Source of the DNA: Carex sylvatica
Taxonomy: Eukaryota; Streptophyta; Magnoliopsida; Poales; Cyperaceae
Length of the DNA: 64,000 bases
Direction: 5' to 3'
NCBI GenBank assembly: GCA_964058845.1
Contig: CAXKVR010000130.1
Coordinates: forward strand, 46,286-110,285
Below the pieces are notes generated by a model that was given only the letters and a program-made list of their open reading frames with translations, did not search any database and had not been told where the DNA came from. The position numbers and the translations under genes were made by a program. This document shows, in pieces, positions 1-12,813 of this stretch; the first letter of the stretch is position 1, and each line of letters begins with the position of its first letter.

Positions 1-1600
1 TTGCATCTTTTTAGTATGGATAACAATAGATGTATGGAAACCCAAAAAACTGGTATAGGTGGACAGAATGAGAGACAAGAATATTGTATGCTCCAGAATG
101 ATAACAGAAACTTTCCAATTAACATTTGCACATTTTTTTTTTTCAAAAAACAATAACCACAGTAAGTGATCCATACTGGACTTAAGAAAACCTAAAAATT
201 TCCTTGCTAGCATTATTATTCCAACATGAAAGGCACAGGGTCTGGGAGATCCAAGAGTCAGCAATAGAATACATGTTTAAGAAAAAAAAAAAACGGTAAG
301 CAAGGCAAAAATGGAATGAGGATCGGATTGGCCTTTGTTCCATCATGTTTATTAATCTCTTCTTTTCCTTTTCTCACTCAAATCAAATTCATATTTGGGG
401 TTCAGAAACAGCCAGAGAGGTGAAAGTAACTTTGTATCAGATCCTACTAGCAGGTGAAAGCAATTACATCCAATAAAGAGCTCCTAAAAACCTAATTTGA
501 GCTGAAAACGAGCAAAGAATGAAAGGCATTGTAGGATTATAGATCACCAAATCATCCCATCATATCTATACTTTCAATCACCATCATTCATCACCTCTCT
601 CCGTTCAAAAATATATTAGTCTCGCAAAGCAAGAATAAGTATAAGGTTCTGAAAACAAAGAACCTCAAAATTAGACATCTTTCTTTTTTCAAGAAATGAA
701 GACTGGTAGGCACAAAATCCATATGCCAAAAATTGGTCTTGCAAAGTTTTTCTCAAACAACATTTCAATCCATGTTTCTTCTCAAAATAAATGCTCTTAA
801 AAAAATTCATAACCTCAGTTAGTTCTAAGATTGGGATTCATGGCATTGATGAAAAAGCTCCTCCCAAGAATAAGAAAGCAAGTATATATATGACATTTTG
901 ATAAATAGCAACAGATTTGAGCCCAAAGGACAAACCAGGAGAGGTTTTGTATGGGCAAACAAGAATCGCCCAATTGTCCTGCCAAATCCATATTATTGCC
1001 ATTGTATCTTTTAGTGCAGATAACAATAGATGCATGTATGGAAAATAAAAAGGTGACTAGAGAGAGACGAGAATATGGATATATGAGATAAGAATCACAA
1101 CAATATATCATTCAGGTATATTTATAACTTCATAATGGAAATTTTCCATGTAGCATTTCCATATTTTACTTATTGTAAAAAAAATCCAGGAGATCAAAAT
1201 CCATGTAGCATGTCCATATGTAAGACAAAAGATCCAGGAGATCAAGAGTTGGCAATATGTTTCAGCAAACAATTTTAATAACTAGTTAGGAAAGGGATGA
1301 GGCTCAGATTCGCCTTTTTTCCGTCATTGCTACTCTCTTTATCTTCTTTTCTCATGTCACTCAAATCAAATTCTTATTTGGTGTCTGGAAACAGCTAGAG
1401 AGGTACCCTCTTGCAAGGCATCCTAACAGCTAGCATGTTCAAGAACCAAATAAAAGAAGCTATTTTACATCAAATCTTACCAGCTCTGAAAGCAATAACA
1501 TCCGATGAAACAGCTCCTAAAAAACCTGATTTGAGCTCAAAAACAGCAAAGAAGGAGAGGTGTTGTAGGGTTTATCGAGTATAACCCAATTACCCTGTCA
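1..1600. repeat. Diverged tandem duplication, unit about 1 kb
   Basis: Positions 1-560 and about 1003-1600 are two copies of one sequence in the same orientation. Matching blocks occur in the same order: a GATAACAATAGATG stretch at 21 and 1020, a CACTCAAATCAAATTC stretch near 377 and 1358, and CTCCTAAAAA near 481 and 1514. There are many substitutions and small gaps, so the duplication is old. No coding frame is conserved between copies. The two copies are separated by unrelated sequence that holds only short, unconvincing reading frames. Confidence 0.6.
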
Positions 1601-1649
1601 GGTCTTTTAAGTTTTTGAATCATCATCGCCACTTTCACGCATAACATAT

Positions 1650-2095
1650 AATAGATATATGCAAAAGTTAAAAGATGCAGATACTGAGAAAGGGAAAGAG
1701 AAGAGAGAGAGGAGAGGAGACATTCTCCTTCAATTCCACCAGATCGTCAGTATCTAGGTTTTTTCTTCGTGTGATTAAATAATTCATTGGAAACCGAATT
1801 TTTCAGAAGTAGAAAAAAACAAAACCAATGAATTAACCCCGAATCTAGAGTTTCTTAAGCGACTACAACGGTTGAACAGCCGCAGTAGCGAATTCAGGGA
1901 GAGATAAAAGGGAAAAGAGAAGAACGCCGATACAGATAATTGCCTCAGAAATAAACAGTTAAAGAGAGATGGAGGCGCAGAAGGGACCTGAAAGAAGCAC
2001 ATAATTCATTGAAAGTGGCGCGAGTGTGAGAGAGTTGCTATGTAGTCGTCAAAGATAACACAGCAGCATTCTAGGGTTCTTCTCAAGGATTAATT
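1650..2095 (-). other. Possible 5' leader/promoter of a gene lying left of the window
   Basis: Read on the minus strand this stretch looks like a plant 5' leader: an AGAACCCTAG motif near 2071-2080, then CT-rich, moderately GC-rich sequence, a possible acceptor CTTTCAG near 1990, and a long CT-rich run near 1680-1720. No translated protein here resembles a known family. If it is a leader, the coding part begins beyond position 1. This is inference from composition only. Confidence 0.22.
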
Positions 2096-2099
2096 TTCG

Positions 2100-4036
2100 A
2101 GGTTATCCATCTAATATAGCAGAGAAAGTACGGAGATATTAACCGTTTGATTGAGATCCTACGGGTCGAATAGGATAATGACTGGAATTGAATCCCCGTG
2201 GCAGACACTGGCAGTCTGGCAGTAGACTACTGAATACGATTTGTTGTAATTTGTAAACCTGTAATAGATGTAACGAATAAGCAGGGTGAATTCCTTTGCA
2301 AGATCCGTACGCAGAAGTAATAAGTTAGCGGGGGTCATGCAAATTCGAATCGGATTATTCCATTATAAACATTCATTGACGGTCCATATATGACATATTA
2401 TTTCGTTGATAAGAAAAAAAAAAGTTTGATAAAACTCGATGAAAGAAAATTAGGGGGACAAGAGGAAAACGAAATTTATATATATAAGATTTTTTGTCAA
2501 CCAAATAAAATGGAGAATTTGTGCAAGGGGTTCAAATAGGCCCAGATTACTCGTCACCATGTCAAATAGGCCAGGAGTACTGTAGGTCTGTGGTTCGGTT
2601 AATTTTCAAATCGACCTGGGCTTCTGTTCAAAATTTAAGCTGAAGTCGGTTAGGCCAGAAATTTTGCTTATTTTGTCTGGATTAAACCTCCTTGTTAAAT
2701 CCTCTTGCTCCACTTATTTTTATTGATCACGTTTGATTGTGATTTGTGAAGTAAAGTTAATAATGAGAATTAAATGATTTATTCCATTTTACTTCACATG
2801 TTTTACATCTTATTTGATAATTTAATTCATAACTTAAATTATTATGTCTAAAGAAGTAAGATATTGAAAAATGAGTCTCTGTCTATGATGGTGGTTTCTA
2901 TAAGTAGAGTAAGTGTAGACTGTAGACTGTAGAGTGAGTTAATCTACTTAGAGAGGTTGAGCAACTTTCCGGATTAACTCACTTCTCACTCCACCTTACT
3001 CTTTTTCTTATACTCATCGTTTGATTTATTAAGTGTGAAGTAAGAAGTTTACTCCATAATCAAATATGTAGTTAGTTTTAATATTAATTCTAATTTTTTT
3101 TATTATAAAATATTAATTTATTTCTAATGAAGAATTATAAAGTTAAAACTATCACTGTCTATGTTTATTCTGTGACCATCTTTGCATCGTTTTTTTTTTC
3201 TTCTCAACCGTATGTCTTGCTCAACTTTTAGATAATCAAAGATTTTAGAACTTTATTCCTAGATGGACTTGTATCAAATATAAAAATACAATAATTGTAA
3301 TAGTTTTTATAAAAGGAAATGTTGTGAGGTTTGACATACATCAGGCGAAGACATATATTCAATTGATTTTTCTCTTGCTGATGATTTCACAGGAGATCAA
3401 TGAGATTTTACTTGGTTGGATTGGCTGTAAATTAACCTCTGATTTTATGAAAATAAAATGAGCTTTATTGTCTTTTTTTTTTTAAAAAGACATATATTCA
3501 ATTACGCATTTATGTTGAAATTTTCTTTATTATCTATTTTATTTTATAATTTTATATCTAATTAATAAGAATACCTATCCTTTTTTTAAATGAATGGTAA
3601 AGATTAATAAATATATCATGTCATACAATATATTTAATTTTAAAATTTAGACATATATGTATCTAAATAGAAAATCATTGACGGGTGAACGTCTGATTTT
3701 CAGTGGAGAAATGAACCAATCATCATAATTTTCGATTGAGAATCAAGGATAATTTTGACTTGTAATTCTTAATAATAAAATATAAATTAAGATTTTTAAT
3801 GAGTTAACATGAGATTAATTACATTATAAATAATAAAATATTGTAAGAGTTGAGAGATGAATAAGATAATTTAAATATTAAATAAGGAACGGAAGTTTTG
3901 TCTCAAAATTTCTTTACTAATTTTCTATAGCATTAATCCAAAACTTCGGAAGAAAAACTTAGATTTATGTTTAGCTCATTTTCTCCGGCTTATCCGTTCT
4001 TAAGCTTTACTTTTTTATTTTTTTTGTGCATTAAAC
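2100..4036. other. Intergenic, no gene seen
   Basis: AT-rich spacer without a credible coding frame. A stretch at about 2728-3077 has loosely matching inverted ends (TTTGATTGTGATTTGTGAAGT versus the complement of the TTTACTCCATAATCAAATATG end) and may be an old MITE. Nothing else could be assigned. Confidence 0.5.
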
Positions 4037-4039
4037 TTA

Positions 4040-5766
4040 GGGGACGTTTGGTTCGCTATAGGTCATTCTAAGAAATAGAAGAATTTAAGAAAATGTAATG
4101 TCTGAAAATTGAGATGTCAGGGTATGTGCTATTATTATGTTTGGTTCGTGCATGGCTATTACTTCAAGCCTTCAACATTTCCTGGAAGAGTCATTCCCAT
4201 GTTTGATTCGTGCATAGCTATTATATTAGTTATAGACATAACTTCACTATTCATTAATTATTAACTAAATAACGTTACATTTGTTAGAAGATTATGTATA
4301 TCAAAATTATAAATGTGCCTACATACTATATGAATAATTATACAATAATCGACACGAGTCAAAATTAAAAATAAATTAAGAATAAAATTAGAATAAATTT
4401 TTGGTATTGGAACTAGTATTTTAGTTGTAGTTACGAACATTCTTATAAGAGTGAATCTATATCTAACGCATTATTGATATTTATATTTGGTCTTTTAAAT
4501 CTAAGAAAAATACTAAAATCTCATACCAGATGGCCAATTTCATTTACCAGTAAAATTATACATGAGTAGATCTTACTAATGACACAAGCTTAAGAAAAAT
4601 ACTAATTTCTAAACTAACATTTTAATGTTTACACACAACAGTATATTATTATTACAGTATACTAACTAACTTTGAGACTTCAAAATCACTCTCTTCATCA
4701 TCCAGCGGGGATCCAGGTAGCAAGCTATGTAAGGGTACCAAAGTCGGGGCCTCCTACAAGAAAAAAAGAAAATAAAATCATGATAATAAAGTTAATCAAC
4801 ATACCATGCTTTGTGTGCTTCAATAGCTTGTGTCGAAACATCTGGTCTCAAAACAAATTTAAGTACAATTATTTCACATGATACTTAACTCGATCTGGCT
4901 GGCTTAGATGGCTCAATGTGCAGATCTGCTCAATAGATTGATTGTTGGTATTCAGCAGGAATCAAACTAGTGTGAACAAATTCAATGTTATAATAAGTTG
5001 AAACTTCTGCAAATCTAAACAATTAGCATAAGAGGGACATGATCAGAACAGTCCGAATACATGCATATCTTAGAATAGTGCCTAATACATACAAATCTTA
5101 GAACAGTACCGAAGCAGAACAGTCCGAATACCAGAATCACAACAGTCCGAATATCAACTATGTGTCAATGTCCAAACTATAGTCTACAAAATTAGAAATT
5201 GATGGACCTTGTGCATGCAAATTCAAGCTCATTTAGAGAAACTACAATATCTAATTTTTTGATTGTGTGTGCACAATCAAAATGGACCTTGACTGACGAT
5301 AAATTGATGAGAGAAATAAGTTATATACTGCTAGAGATCGATCAAATATTAGAAATTGAAGGAGCCACTACCATTAAACTGGAACAAAGGGGTGACTTTA
5401 CCAATACTAGAGAGAAGAGTTAAGCAGGAGACAGAAAATCAGAGAAGAGAGAGGGAAAACCCGTGAAGTCGGAGAGGAGAGCACAGAGAAGTTGGAGACA
5501 CAGAGAGGAGGGGAGAGATGTTGGAGACGGAGAGGAGAGAGTTGTAATAACAGGGAGCGAAGAAAGAGTGCTAACGTGATTTCCTTCTGATGGGAATCAA
5601 GAAAATTCACCTTTTTTTGGCTATCGAGATAGCCATTAAGCAAGGAATCGTGATTACAGAGGGAATCCTATATTACCATTCCTATTCCCAACTGTTTTTG
5701 TCAAATGCAGGAATGAAATTACAATAGCCAGAAATCATCTCCCGAAAACTCAAACCAAACGCCCCC
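4040..5766. mobile_element. PIF/Harbinger-like non-autonomous element (1.7 kb)
   Basis: The left end GGGGACGTTTGGTT and the complement of the right end GGGGGCGTTTGGTT form terminal inverted repeats. The element is flanked on both sides by TTA (4037-4039 and 5767-5769), the usual Harbinger target duplication. The interior holds only short frames with no transposase motifs, so it is non-autonomous or heavily eroded. A 14-bp sequence TAAGCTTTACTTTT occurs just outside both ends (4001 and 5768); it is longer than a Harbinger target duplication and probably belongs to the host site. The family call rests on terminal motif and TSD size. Confidence 0.7.
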
Positions 5767-5813
5767 TTAAGCTTTACTTTTAAAGTTCAAACTTTAAACT
5801 GACGGAAGCAACT

Positions 5814-5984
5814 CTGGAGGACCCTCCTATTCTCCAATCCAAACCGTTAAAAATCGATCAAACGGCTTCAATTACTTTTTTATTTTATATCAGTATAATC
5901 TATTAAAATGAATCAGATGTAATTGAAACCGTTTGATCGATTTTGAATGGTTCAGATTGAAAAATAAGAGGATCTGCAGATTCC
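5814..5984. repeat. Foldback (hairpin) MITE upstream of OMA1
   Basis: Two arms of about 60 bp are inverted copies, for example AAATCGATCAAACGG near 5850 and CCGTTTGATCGATTTT near 5929, separated by about 35 bp of AT-rich loop. It lies about 240 bp before the OMA1 start codon, within the likely promoter region. Target duplication was not resolved. Confidence 0.65.
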
Positions 5985-6220
5985 ATTCCTAAACTGACCT
6001 GGCTTATGATGTGGGGGCCACCGATCTTCTTGTCCGAGTTACATATTCTGTGCTTAAAATCTGACCGTTCATCCAACAAGCAAAATAAATTATCATCACA
6101 AGTGGAAATTTGATTAAGAGCGCCAAGCCAAATGCCACCTCCGTCCCTCTCACTGACGGACCCAGTACCCAGTCCCTCCTCGCTCCGATCCTGATCCGAC
6201 CAACAAAAACCCAATCAACG

Positions 6221-9200
6221 ATGAAGTTTTTCAACAGAGCGCGATCGCCTCTCTCCTCCCTCCTCTCTCGCCGCGCCGAGGCCGCTGCCTCCTCCAGTCT
6301 CCGCTCCCTTCCCAAAACCCCCATCCCTCTTCGTTCCCCGCCTATCCCTCCCAGTTTTAATTTCAATCGCACCTACTCCTTCTCTAGATCCCGGCCCCAG
6401 ACAGAAATATACCACTTCCGCCGCCGCAGTGGACCCCGCTGGTACCAGGATCCCCGCAAAGTGGTCATTGCCGTGGTGGTATCCGGCGGTGCCATTGTCG
6501 TGATCTATTTCGGCAATCTCGAGACGGTGCCGTACACTAAACGAACCCACCTGGTGTTGCTCTCGTCCAGCACGGAGCGCCAGCTTGGCGAGTCGCAGTT
6601 CAAGCAGATGAAGGAGTCGTTGAAGGGAAAGATACTGCCACCATTGCATCCTGACAGTGTGCGTATAAGGCTGATCTCAAATCAAATCATAAAGGCGCTA
6701 CAGCATGGACTGAAGCGTGATGAACTGAAGTGGTATGCCTTTGTAGGATGTTGCTTCAGATAATTTGAACATGATTGATTAAAGTAGCCAGTATGTAAGC
6801 CTTAAAAGCTTTACCATGTAAATGAATAGAAGGTGTTTGATCATGTAGTATTTACAAATATTGAACTGTGAATTGCATAAACCATGACCACTTGTAGTTG
6901 TAATAGAGTTGATTTTTCGACTAACCGATTTATTACCATAGTCATTAGCTCCACTATGCACCAACTGGTATGTATAAGGTGCAGCTTTGAATGAGGTACA
7001 AGTTTTGTAACATTGGTATTAAAGCAGGTCTTTTGTGAAGAAATCAGATGAAATAAGTGTTAAAGAAGAGACAGAAAGCCGTAAAAATCTTTAGTCCAAT
7101 CACTAGATCCCAGACAAGTCTTAAACAAAGCACTGCAAACTACAAAGAGCCAATTTGTTGGTATATCTAACAAACTAACAGCGAAAAAAATTAAATTGTT
7201 TATTTTATCTACTCGAATTTATCAAGCCTAACATGTCAATCTCAGAATCTCAGTCACTGTACCATTTTCAAATTATGTTCAACTTGCATATGTACCATGT
7301 CAAATCAAAAGACACAACTATTGAGAAGTTCAGTTCAATTTTATCCCTTCCTTTCTTTTCAGGAGCGACAACGAGTACTCCGAGCATGTAATGAGTGAAC
7401 CATCCTCTGAATCCAAAGATGAAACAGCTTCTCAACTCCACAGCTCAGTGAAGAAGGAAGTTGACTTAAATGAAGGATGGAAAACAGAGGAGATTTTGGA
7501 TGACAAGTGGGTCCAGGAGAGCAGAAAGGCAGCAAAGGGACATGGAAATGAGGTCGCAACAAAGCACCTGGAAGGCCTCAACTGGGAGGTTATAGTTGTG
7601 AGGGATGATATGGTAAATGCGTTCTGTCTTCCGGGTGGCAAAATTGTGGTTTTCACTGGTTTGATTGACAATTTCAAAACTGACCCAGAAATTGCTACCG
7701 TGATTGGTCACGAGGTACTGTTTCTCCTGTATAGTTAATTTTTATTTGATTAACTGAGCCCAATTACTGGACCAATTGATAATTAAGCATCAAATGTGAC
7801 CGAATAATACCCTGAAAATCTCCATAATCTATAGATACAATGTCCGAGTATGAGCAAAGATTAGAGAGAGTTTGTCTGAGTTCTTACAAATACTAGTTGC
7901 CACTCAAGTAGATATATGTGCCTGGCTGTACTTCACCAAATTGCACTTTGATATTTGTATTGTAAAATACACATGCATAATCTGCAGTTACTGTTTATTT
8001 TAACAGTTGACAGAAATATGTAAGGAAAAAAGGTATTTTGTCTTATTTGCAACCAAATATTATCGCCAAATATTATCGCCAAATATTAATAGTAGAATTT
8101 AGAAAGCAAAATTCATTCAAGATAGGTAGGAGTTGTACATTTGGCAATTCCAGGTTGTGTTATACAACAACAAGTATGTATTGATAATTAGGATTATTAT
8201 GGTCTTCAGTATCTTGTCTGCTTTTATTTATTTTTTAACTATAATACCAATCAATTTATTGTTGGAGAATTATTGAAATAATTTTTTTTATTTGGTGCAA
8301 ATCTTTTCAGTATTGTCTGTATGACGTTCCTTTTTGGTTATTTTATATACTTAATTGAGGTTTATGTGGTAATGAGGACCACAGATCGTACTTAAACATA
8401 CAGATACCACCTTATGGAAAAGAAAAAACCTAATGGCAATAATATACCAGTAATGTCCTTGTACTGAAAAGTAGGGGGGAAATTGAAACCCTTAGTTCAT
8501 TAAATCCAATTCATTGAAACTCCATCTATACGCTGTTGGCTCCTTGTGCCCTTAATTGCTTCAAACCTTGAATTGCATTTTTTTTTTCTGTAACAGGTGG
8601 GTCATGCCATTGCAAGGCACAGTGCAGAGATGATTACACGAAACCTTTGGTTTACAGCTCTGCAGTTAATAGTTTTACAGTTTATTTACATGCCAGATCT
8701 TGTTGCCGCCTTATCAAATCTCCTCCTTCACCTTCCTTTTTCGAGAAGGTATGCTTCATGCTCTGGTACCAGAATCTATCAGTGTCAACCATGACTGATA
8801 TATAGCATGTATACGGTACAGCCAATGCAAACTACGGTGTAAATCAGTGACTAGAAAAGAATGGTTGTATAAGAAATTTAGCACTGAGTCAATGAAAAGC
8901 CAAATAAACTGAAAACAAAAAAAGGGGATTCATGTGAACAATCCAGCATCAGTTTAAGCATTTTTTTTCCTACAACTAATACTTGATTAATCCCTAGTTT
9001 ATATATTTGCCAAATTGCTTGATGAGATAGTCAGCTTATTTTCTGAAAATTGATAATAACAGGATGGAGATTGAGGCTGATCACATTGGTATTATGCTTC
9101 TTGCGGCAGCAGGATATAACCCACGCATTGCCCCAAAAGTATATGAAAAACTAGGAAAAATAACAGGAGATTCGACTTTGAACAATTACCTTTCTACCCA

Positions 9201-9312
9201 TCCTTCGAGCAAGAAAAGAGCAGAGCTGCTATCACAGGCCCGAGTTATGGATGAAGCAATGGATTTGTACAGAGATGCTGTTACTGGCAGTCGGACTGAG
9301 GGCTTCCTGTAG
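6221..9312 (+). CDS. OMA1: Mitochondrial M48 zinc metallopeptidase, OMA1-like
   Basis: Four exons: 6221-6732, 7363-7714, 8597-8748, 9063-9312; 421 residues. All introns are GT..AG and phases agree across each junction. An upstream in-frame ATG (6110) exists, but the ATG at 6221 gives an Arg/Ser-rich, acid-poor N-terminus typical of mitochondrial targeting, so it is preferred. One membrane segment lies at residues 81-98. The zinc site HEVGH (287-291) is split by intron 2 after the Glu codon, and the third ligand Glu341 is in an E-x-x-A-D motif (341-345). The FCLPGG block and the C-terminal STHPSS block are shared with plant M48 OMA1 homologues. Family knowledge: OMA1 is an inner-membrane protease in mitochondrial quality control; substrate in plants is not shown here. 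The 3' flank is interrupted by a hAT element only about 70 bp after the stop. Confidence 0.92.
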
Positions 9313-9380
9313 AGAAAGGAGAAACTGAAGAAATGGAACAACCTTTTGGTGGATGATACTGATCAGGTTTATGTCTGGTT

Positions 9381-10024
9381 TAGGGGTGTCAATGGCACTC
9401 TTTTATCCGTTTACCCTATCTGTACCGTATTCGATAAGACGGATATAGATAAGATTTTTTTTCGTTAATTTATTGGGTACGGGTAATTTTTTTTTTCCCG
9501 TTATCAAAACGGATAAGGGTACGGATAAAGCCTATTTCGTACCCGTTACCCGATCGGATAATTATATAAAAAAATTATATATATTATATATCTTAATGAC
9601 CATTGAACTATTATCCATCTCCAACAGTCCAACTGGCAACTATTCTTTATCTTAGAAAACAAAATTTATTAAATTTTCTATCTTGAACAATTAATCATCT
9701 TGCTTTTATTTGCATGCCTGTTTTTTTTTCTAATTAAAGAACAAAGATATTTGTGTTTTGAAAAAAAAAATACAATTTAGTTGGAATCAATTTTCATATT
9801 AGTATTGTGATTATATATGTGACAAATAAATGTGTCTTAGTGTTTTATTTAATAAATAATAAAAAAAAATTATTATACAAGTATTAACTGTTATTTATCT
9901 GCTACCGTTTTGTTATCCGACAGTTACAACGGGTAAGGGTAGGGTATGAGTAAGGATAATTTGTGACAGGTACAAGTATGAAAATGCTTCCACCCGACTC
10001 TTACTGTACTCGTTGACACCCCTA
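9381..10024. mobile_element. hAT-type non-autonomous element (644 bp)
   Basis: Ends TAGGGGTGTCAA and TTGACACCCCTA are inverted repeats. An exact 8-bp target duplication GTCTGGTT flanks it (9373-9380 and 10025-10032), which is the hAT signature. The interior is AT-rich with sub-terminal short repeats of the GGGTA / CGGATA type and no transposase. It lies in the 3' flank, probably the 3' UTR, of the OMA1-like gene. Confidence 0.85.
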
Positions 10025-10139
10025 GTCTGGTTTAATTGACTTAGTTTTTGATTAATTTTCTTCTTCTTTATACATGCATTCTGAATGTTTAGTCTATTAA
10101 AGGCTGTGAAGTTGTTAAAATATAGAAATAGGAATTAAG

Positions 10140-10357
10140 TATTATAAAACAAAACATAATAAAACTAGGGAGATGCTAAATCTTATTTCTAGATTATATC
10201 TCCATCTCAATATATATTTAAACCTCTTACAAAATTCTTATTTATAGGCTAGAGAAAACAAATAAAAATCCATACAATTAATAAGAGAGTTAATACAAAA
10301 ATTAAATCTAGGAGAAGGTGAAGAAGGTGAAATGTCTACTATTATTATTTCATAACA
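10140..10357 (-). repeat. 3' LTR of Copia-1
   Basis: 218 bp; on the minus strand it begins TGTTATGAAATAA and ends TTTTATAATA. A purine-rich tract (GAGAAATATCTGAGGAG on the minus strand) sits just before it. Confidence 0.85.
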
Positions 10358-10559
10358 CTCCTCAGATATTTCTCTTTATAGTTATACACTATTAATATTG
10401 TACTGCAGGACAAATATTAATTTGATACTTCAGGACCAATTTGAATTAATTGATACTTCATGATCAGTTATGCTATCTCATTAAAAACCTTACTAAGAAA
10501 ATCTAGTGGGACAAAACTTAGTGAAGGGAAAAAGAGTGCAGCGTGTATAATACTCCTCC

Positions 10560-12540
10560 TCATTTTAATGTATATCTATTTAAGCGATGCATGCTGATCT
10601 TCTACGAAAGTTGCTAAAAAACATTTCTTGGCAATGATTTTCTGAATAAGTCTGCCAAATTGTCGCTTGATTTGATTTGACAAACATATATTAAGCCATC
10701 CTTTTGTAGATCATGAGTTGAGAAGAATTTTGGCGGGATGTGCTTAGTTCTGTCGCCTTTAATATATTATTCTCTGATTTGAGCAATACATGTTGCATTA
10801 TCTTCATATAGTACTGTCGGGCCTCCTTTGATTGACTCGAGCCCGTATTCCTCCATGATGTGTTGGATCATTGATCTTAACCAGACACATTCTCGACCAG
10901 TATCGTATAGAGTAATTAATTCGGCATGATTTGACGATGTTGCCATCAGTGCCTGTTTTGTCGACCGTCATGAAATTGCATTACCGCCATTTGTAAACAC
11001 ATATCCGGATTGTGATCGAGCTTTATGCGGATCTAATAAATATCCTGCATCTGCATACCCAACTAATTTGGACTTTGTTTCTTTTTGATAAAATAGTCTC
11101 ATATCACGTGTCCCGCAAAGGTAACGAAATACATGTTTAATTCTGTTCCAATGTCAGCGTGTTGGATCAGAACTATATCTTGCTAGTACATTTATAGAAA
11201 AAGCAATATCAGGTCTCGTATTATTAGTAAGATACATCAAAGCCCCAATTACACTTAAGTATGGTATTTCTGGACCAAGAGCTTTTTCATTCTTTTTTCC
11301 GGGACGGTAAGGATTTTTTTTTATATCAAGTGATTGGACAACCATTGATGTACTTAGAGGATGAACTTTGTCCATATTAAAACGTTTCAACATCTTCTGG
11401 ATATAATTTGATTGATGGACAAAAATACTATTATACAAATGCTCGATCTGCAGGCCGAGACATAATTTTGTTATACCAAGATCTTTCATTTCAAATTCTT
11501 TCTTTAATAATGTTGCAGTCTTTTCAATCTCTTCAGGTGACCCTATGATATTTAAATCATCAACATATACTGCAATAATTGTAAAAACTGATATTGATCT
11601 TTTAATAAAAACACATGGACTAATTACATCAGATTTATATCATTCTTTTAAGAGATATTCACTGAGTCGATTATACCACATTCGACCCGACTGTTTTAGT
11701 CCATATAAAGATCTTTTTAACTTTATAGAATACATTTCTCGAGGTTTTGATTTCAATACTTAAAGCATTTTTAATCCTTCGGGGACTTTCATATAGATAT
11801 CATTATCAAGTGATCCATACAAATAAGCCGTGACTACATCCATGAGGCGCATTTGAAGGTTTTCAGTTATTGTGAGACTGATTAAAAATCTAAGAGTTAT
11901 TGCATCCACTACAGGTGAATATGTCTCTTCATAATCGACTCTTGGTATTTGTATAAAACCTTGTGCCGCAAGCCTTGTTTTATATCTCACAATTTCATTT
12001 TTCTCATTCTTTTTATTGCAAATACTCATTTGTAACCTACAAGATTAACATTTTTGGGGGTTAAGACTACAGGTCCAAAAATATTGCGCTTTTAATGCGA
12101 ATCTAATTCAGCCTTCAGGACATCTTTCCATTTTGGCAAATCATTTATGCGCATACACTTTTCAGGAGTTTTTAGCACATAATCTTCCTCATTTAGCACA
12201 TCAATTGTTATAGCATGTGCAAAAATTTCATCAACACATGTTTCATTTTGGTTCCATATTGTACCATTTTGTACATAATTTATTGAAATCTCATAATTAC
12301 TAGGTTCCTGAGTTTCTTTTGAAACTTCTTCAACCTCTTCTGGAGTTTTATCAATCTCTTCTGAAATTTTATCAGTAACCTCTTCTGGAGTTACACCAAC
12401 TGCTTTATTCTGCTCTTTCTTTTTTCGTGGATTTTTATCTTTGGAACCAGTTGGTCTTCCACGTTTTCTCTGTATAGTAACCTCTACTGGGATTACATCA
12501 ATTCGAGCAGTTGCATTTAAAGCTAGCACATGTGATTTAT
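10560..12540 (-). pseudogene. Copia-1 pol, C-terminal half: reverse transcriptase and RNase H (broken)
   Basis: Segments on the minus strand: 12092-12529 (linker after integrase, Lys/Glu-rich), 11760-12029 (start of reverse transcriptase with the YKTRLAAQGF block), and 11154-11489 (KDLG..LGLQIEH and TRPDIAF blocks). RNase H-like sequence continues to about 10560. The segments lie in different frames or are separated by stops, so the protein cannot be made as one chain. In an active element this part copies the RNA into DNA. Confidence 0.8.
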
Positions 12541-12813
12541 CACTCTTTTTGTATCTATAAATGCATCGGGTAACTCATTTGTTATTCTTTGCAAATGTAT
12601 AATCTTTTGAATTTCTGATTCACATTGATCACTTCGGAGATCAAGATGAGATATTGATGATGCATTCCAAGTTACTTCTTGTTTTATTAGTTTTTCTTTT
12701 TCTCCTCCTAAGATTGAAAATATTGTCTCATCAAATTGACAGTCAGCAAAAATGCTGTAAAAACATTTCCAGTTAATAGTTCTAAATATTTAATAATTGA
12801 TGGAGAGTTAAAA

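Noticed and set aside
5199..5423. 74-codon frame as a Harbinger transposase
   Set aside because: Too short and lacking DDE or helix-turn-helix features; it is interior sequence of a non-autonomous element.
6004..6649. Antisense open frames of 122 and 144 codons over OMA1 exon 1
   Set aside because: They are shadows of the GC-rich targeting-peptide region; the plus-strand frame continues through spliced exons with a recognised family.
9900..10010. GGGTAAGGGTAGGG as interstitial telomere sequence
   Set aside because: It does not follow the TTTAGGG period and lies at the inner edge of a hAT element with clear termini and TSD.
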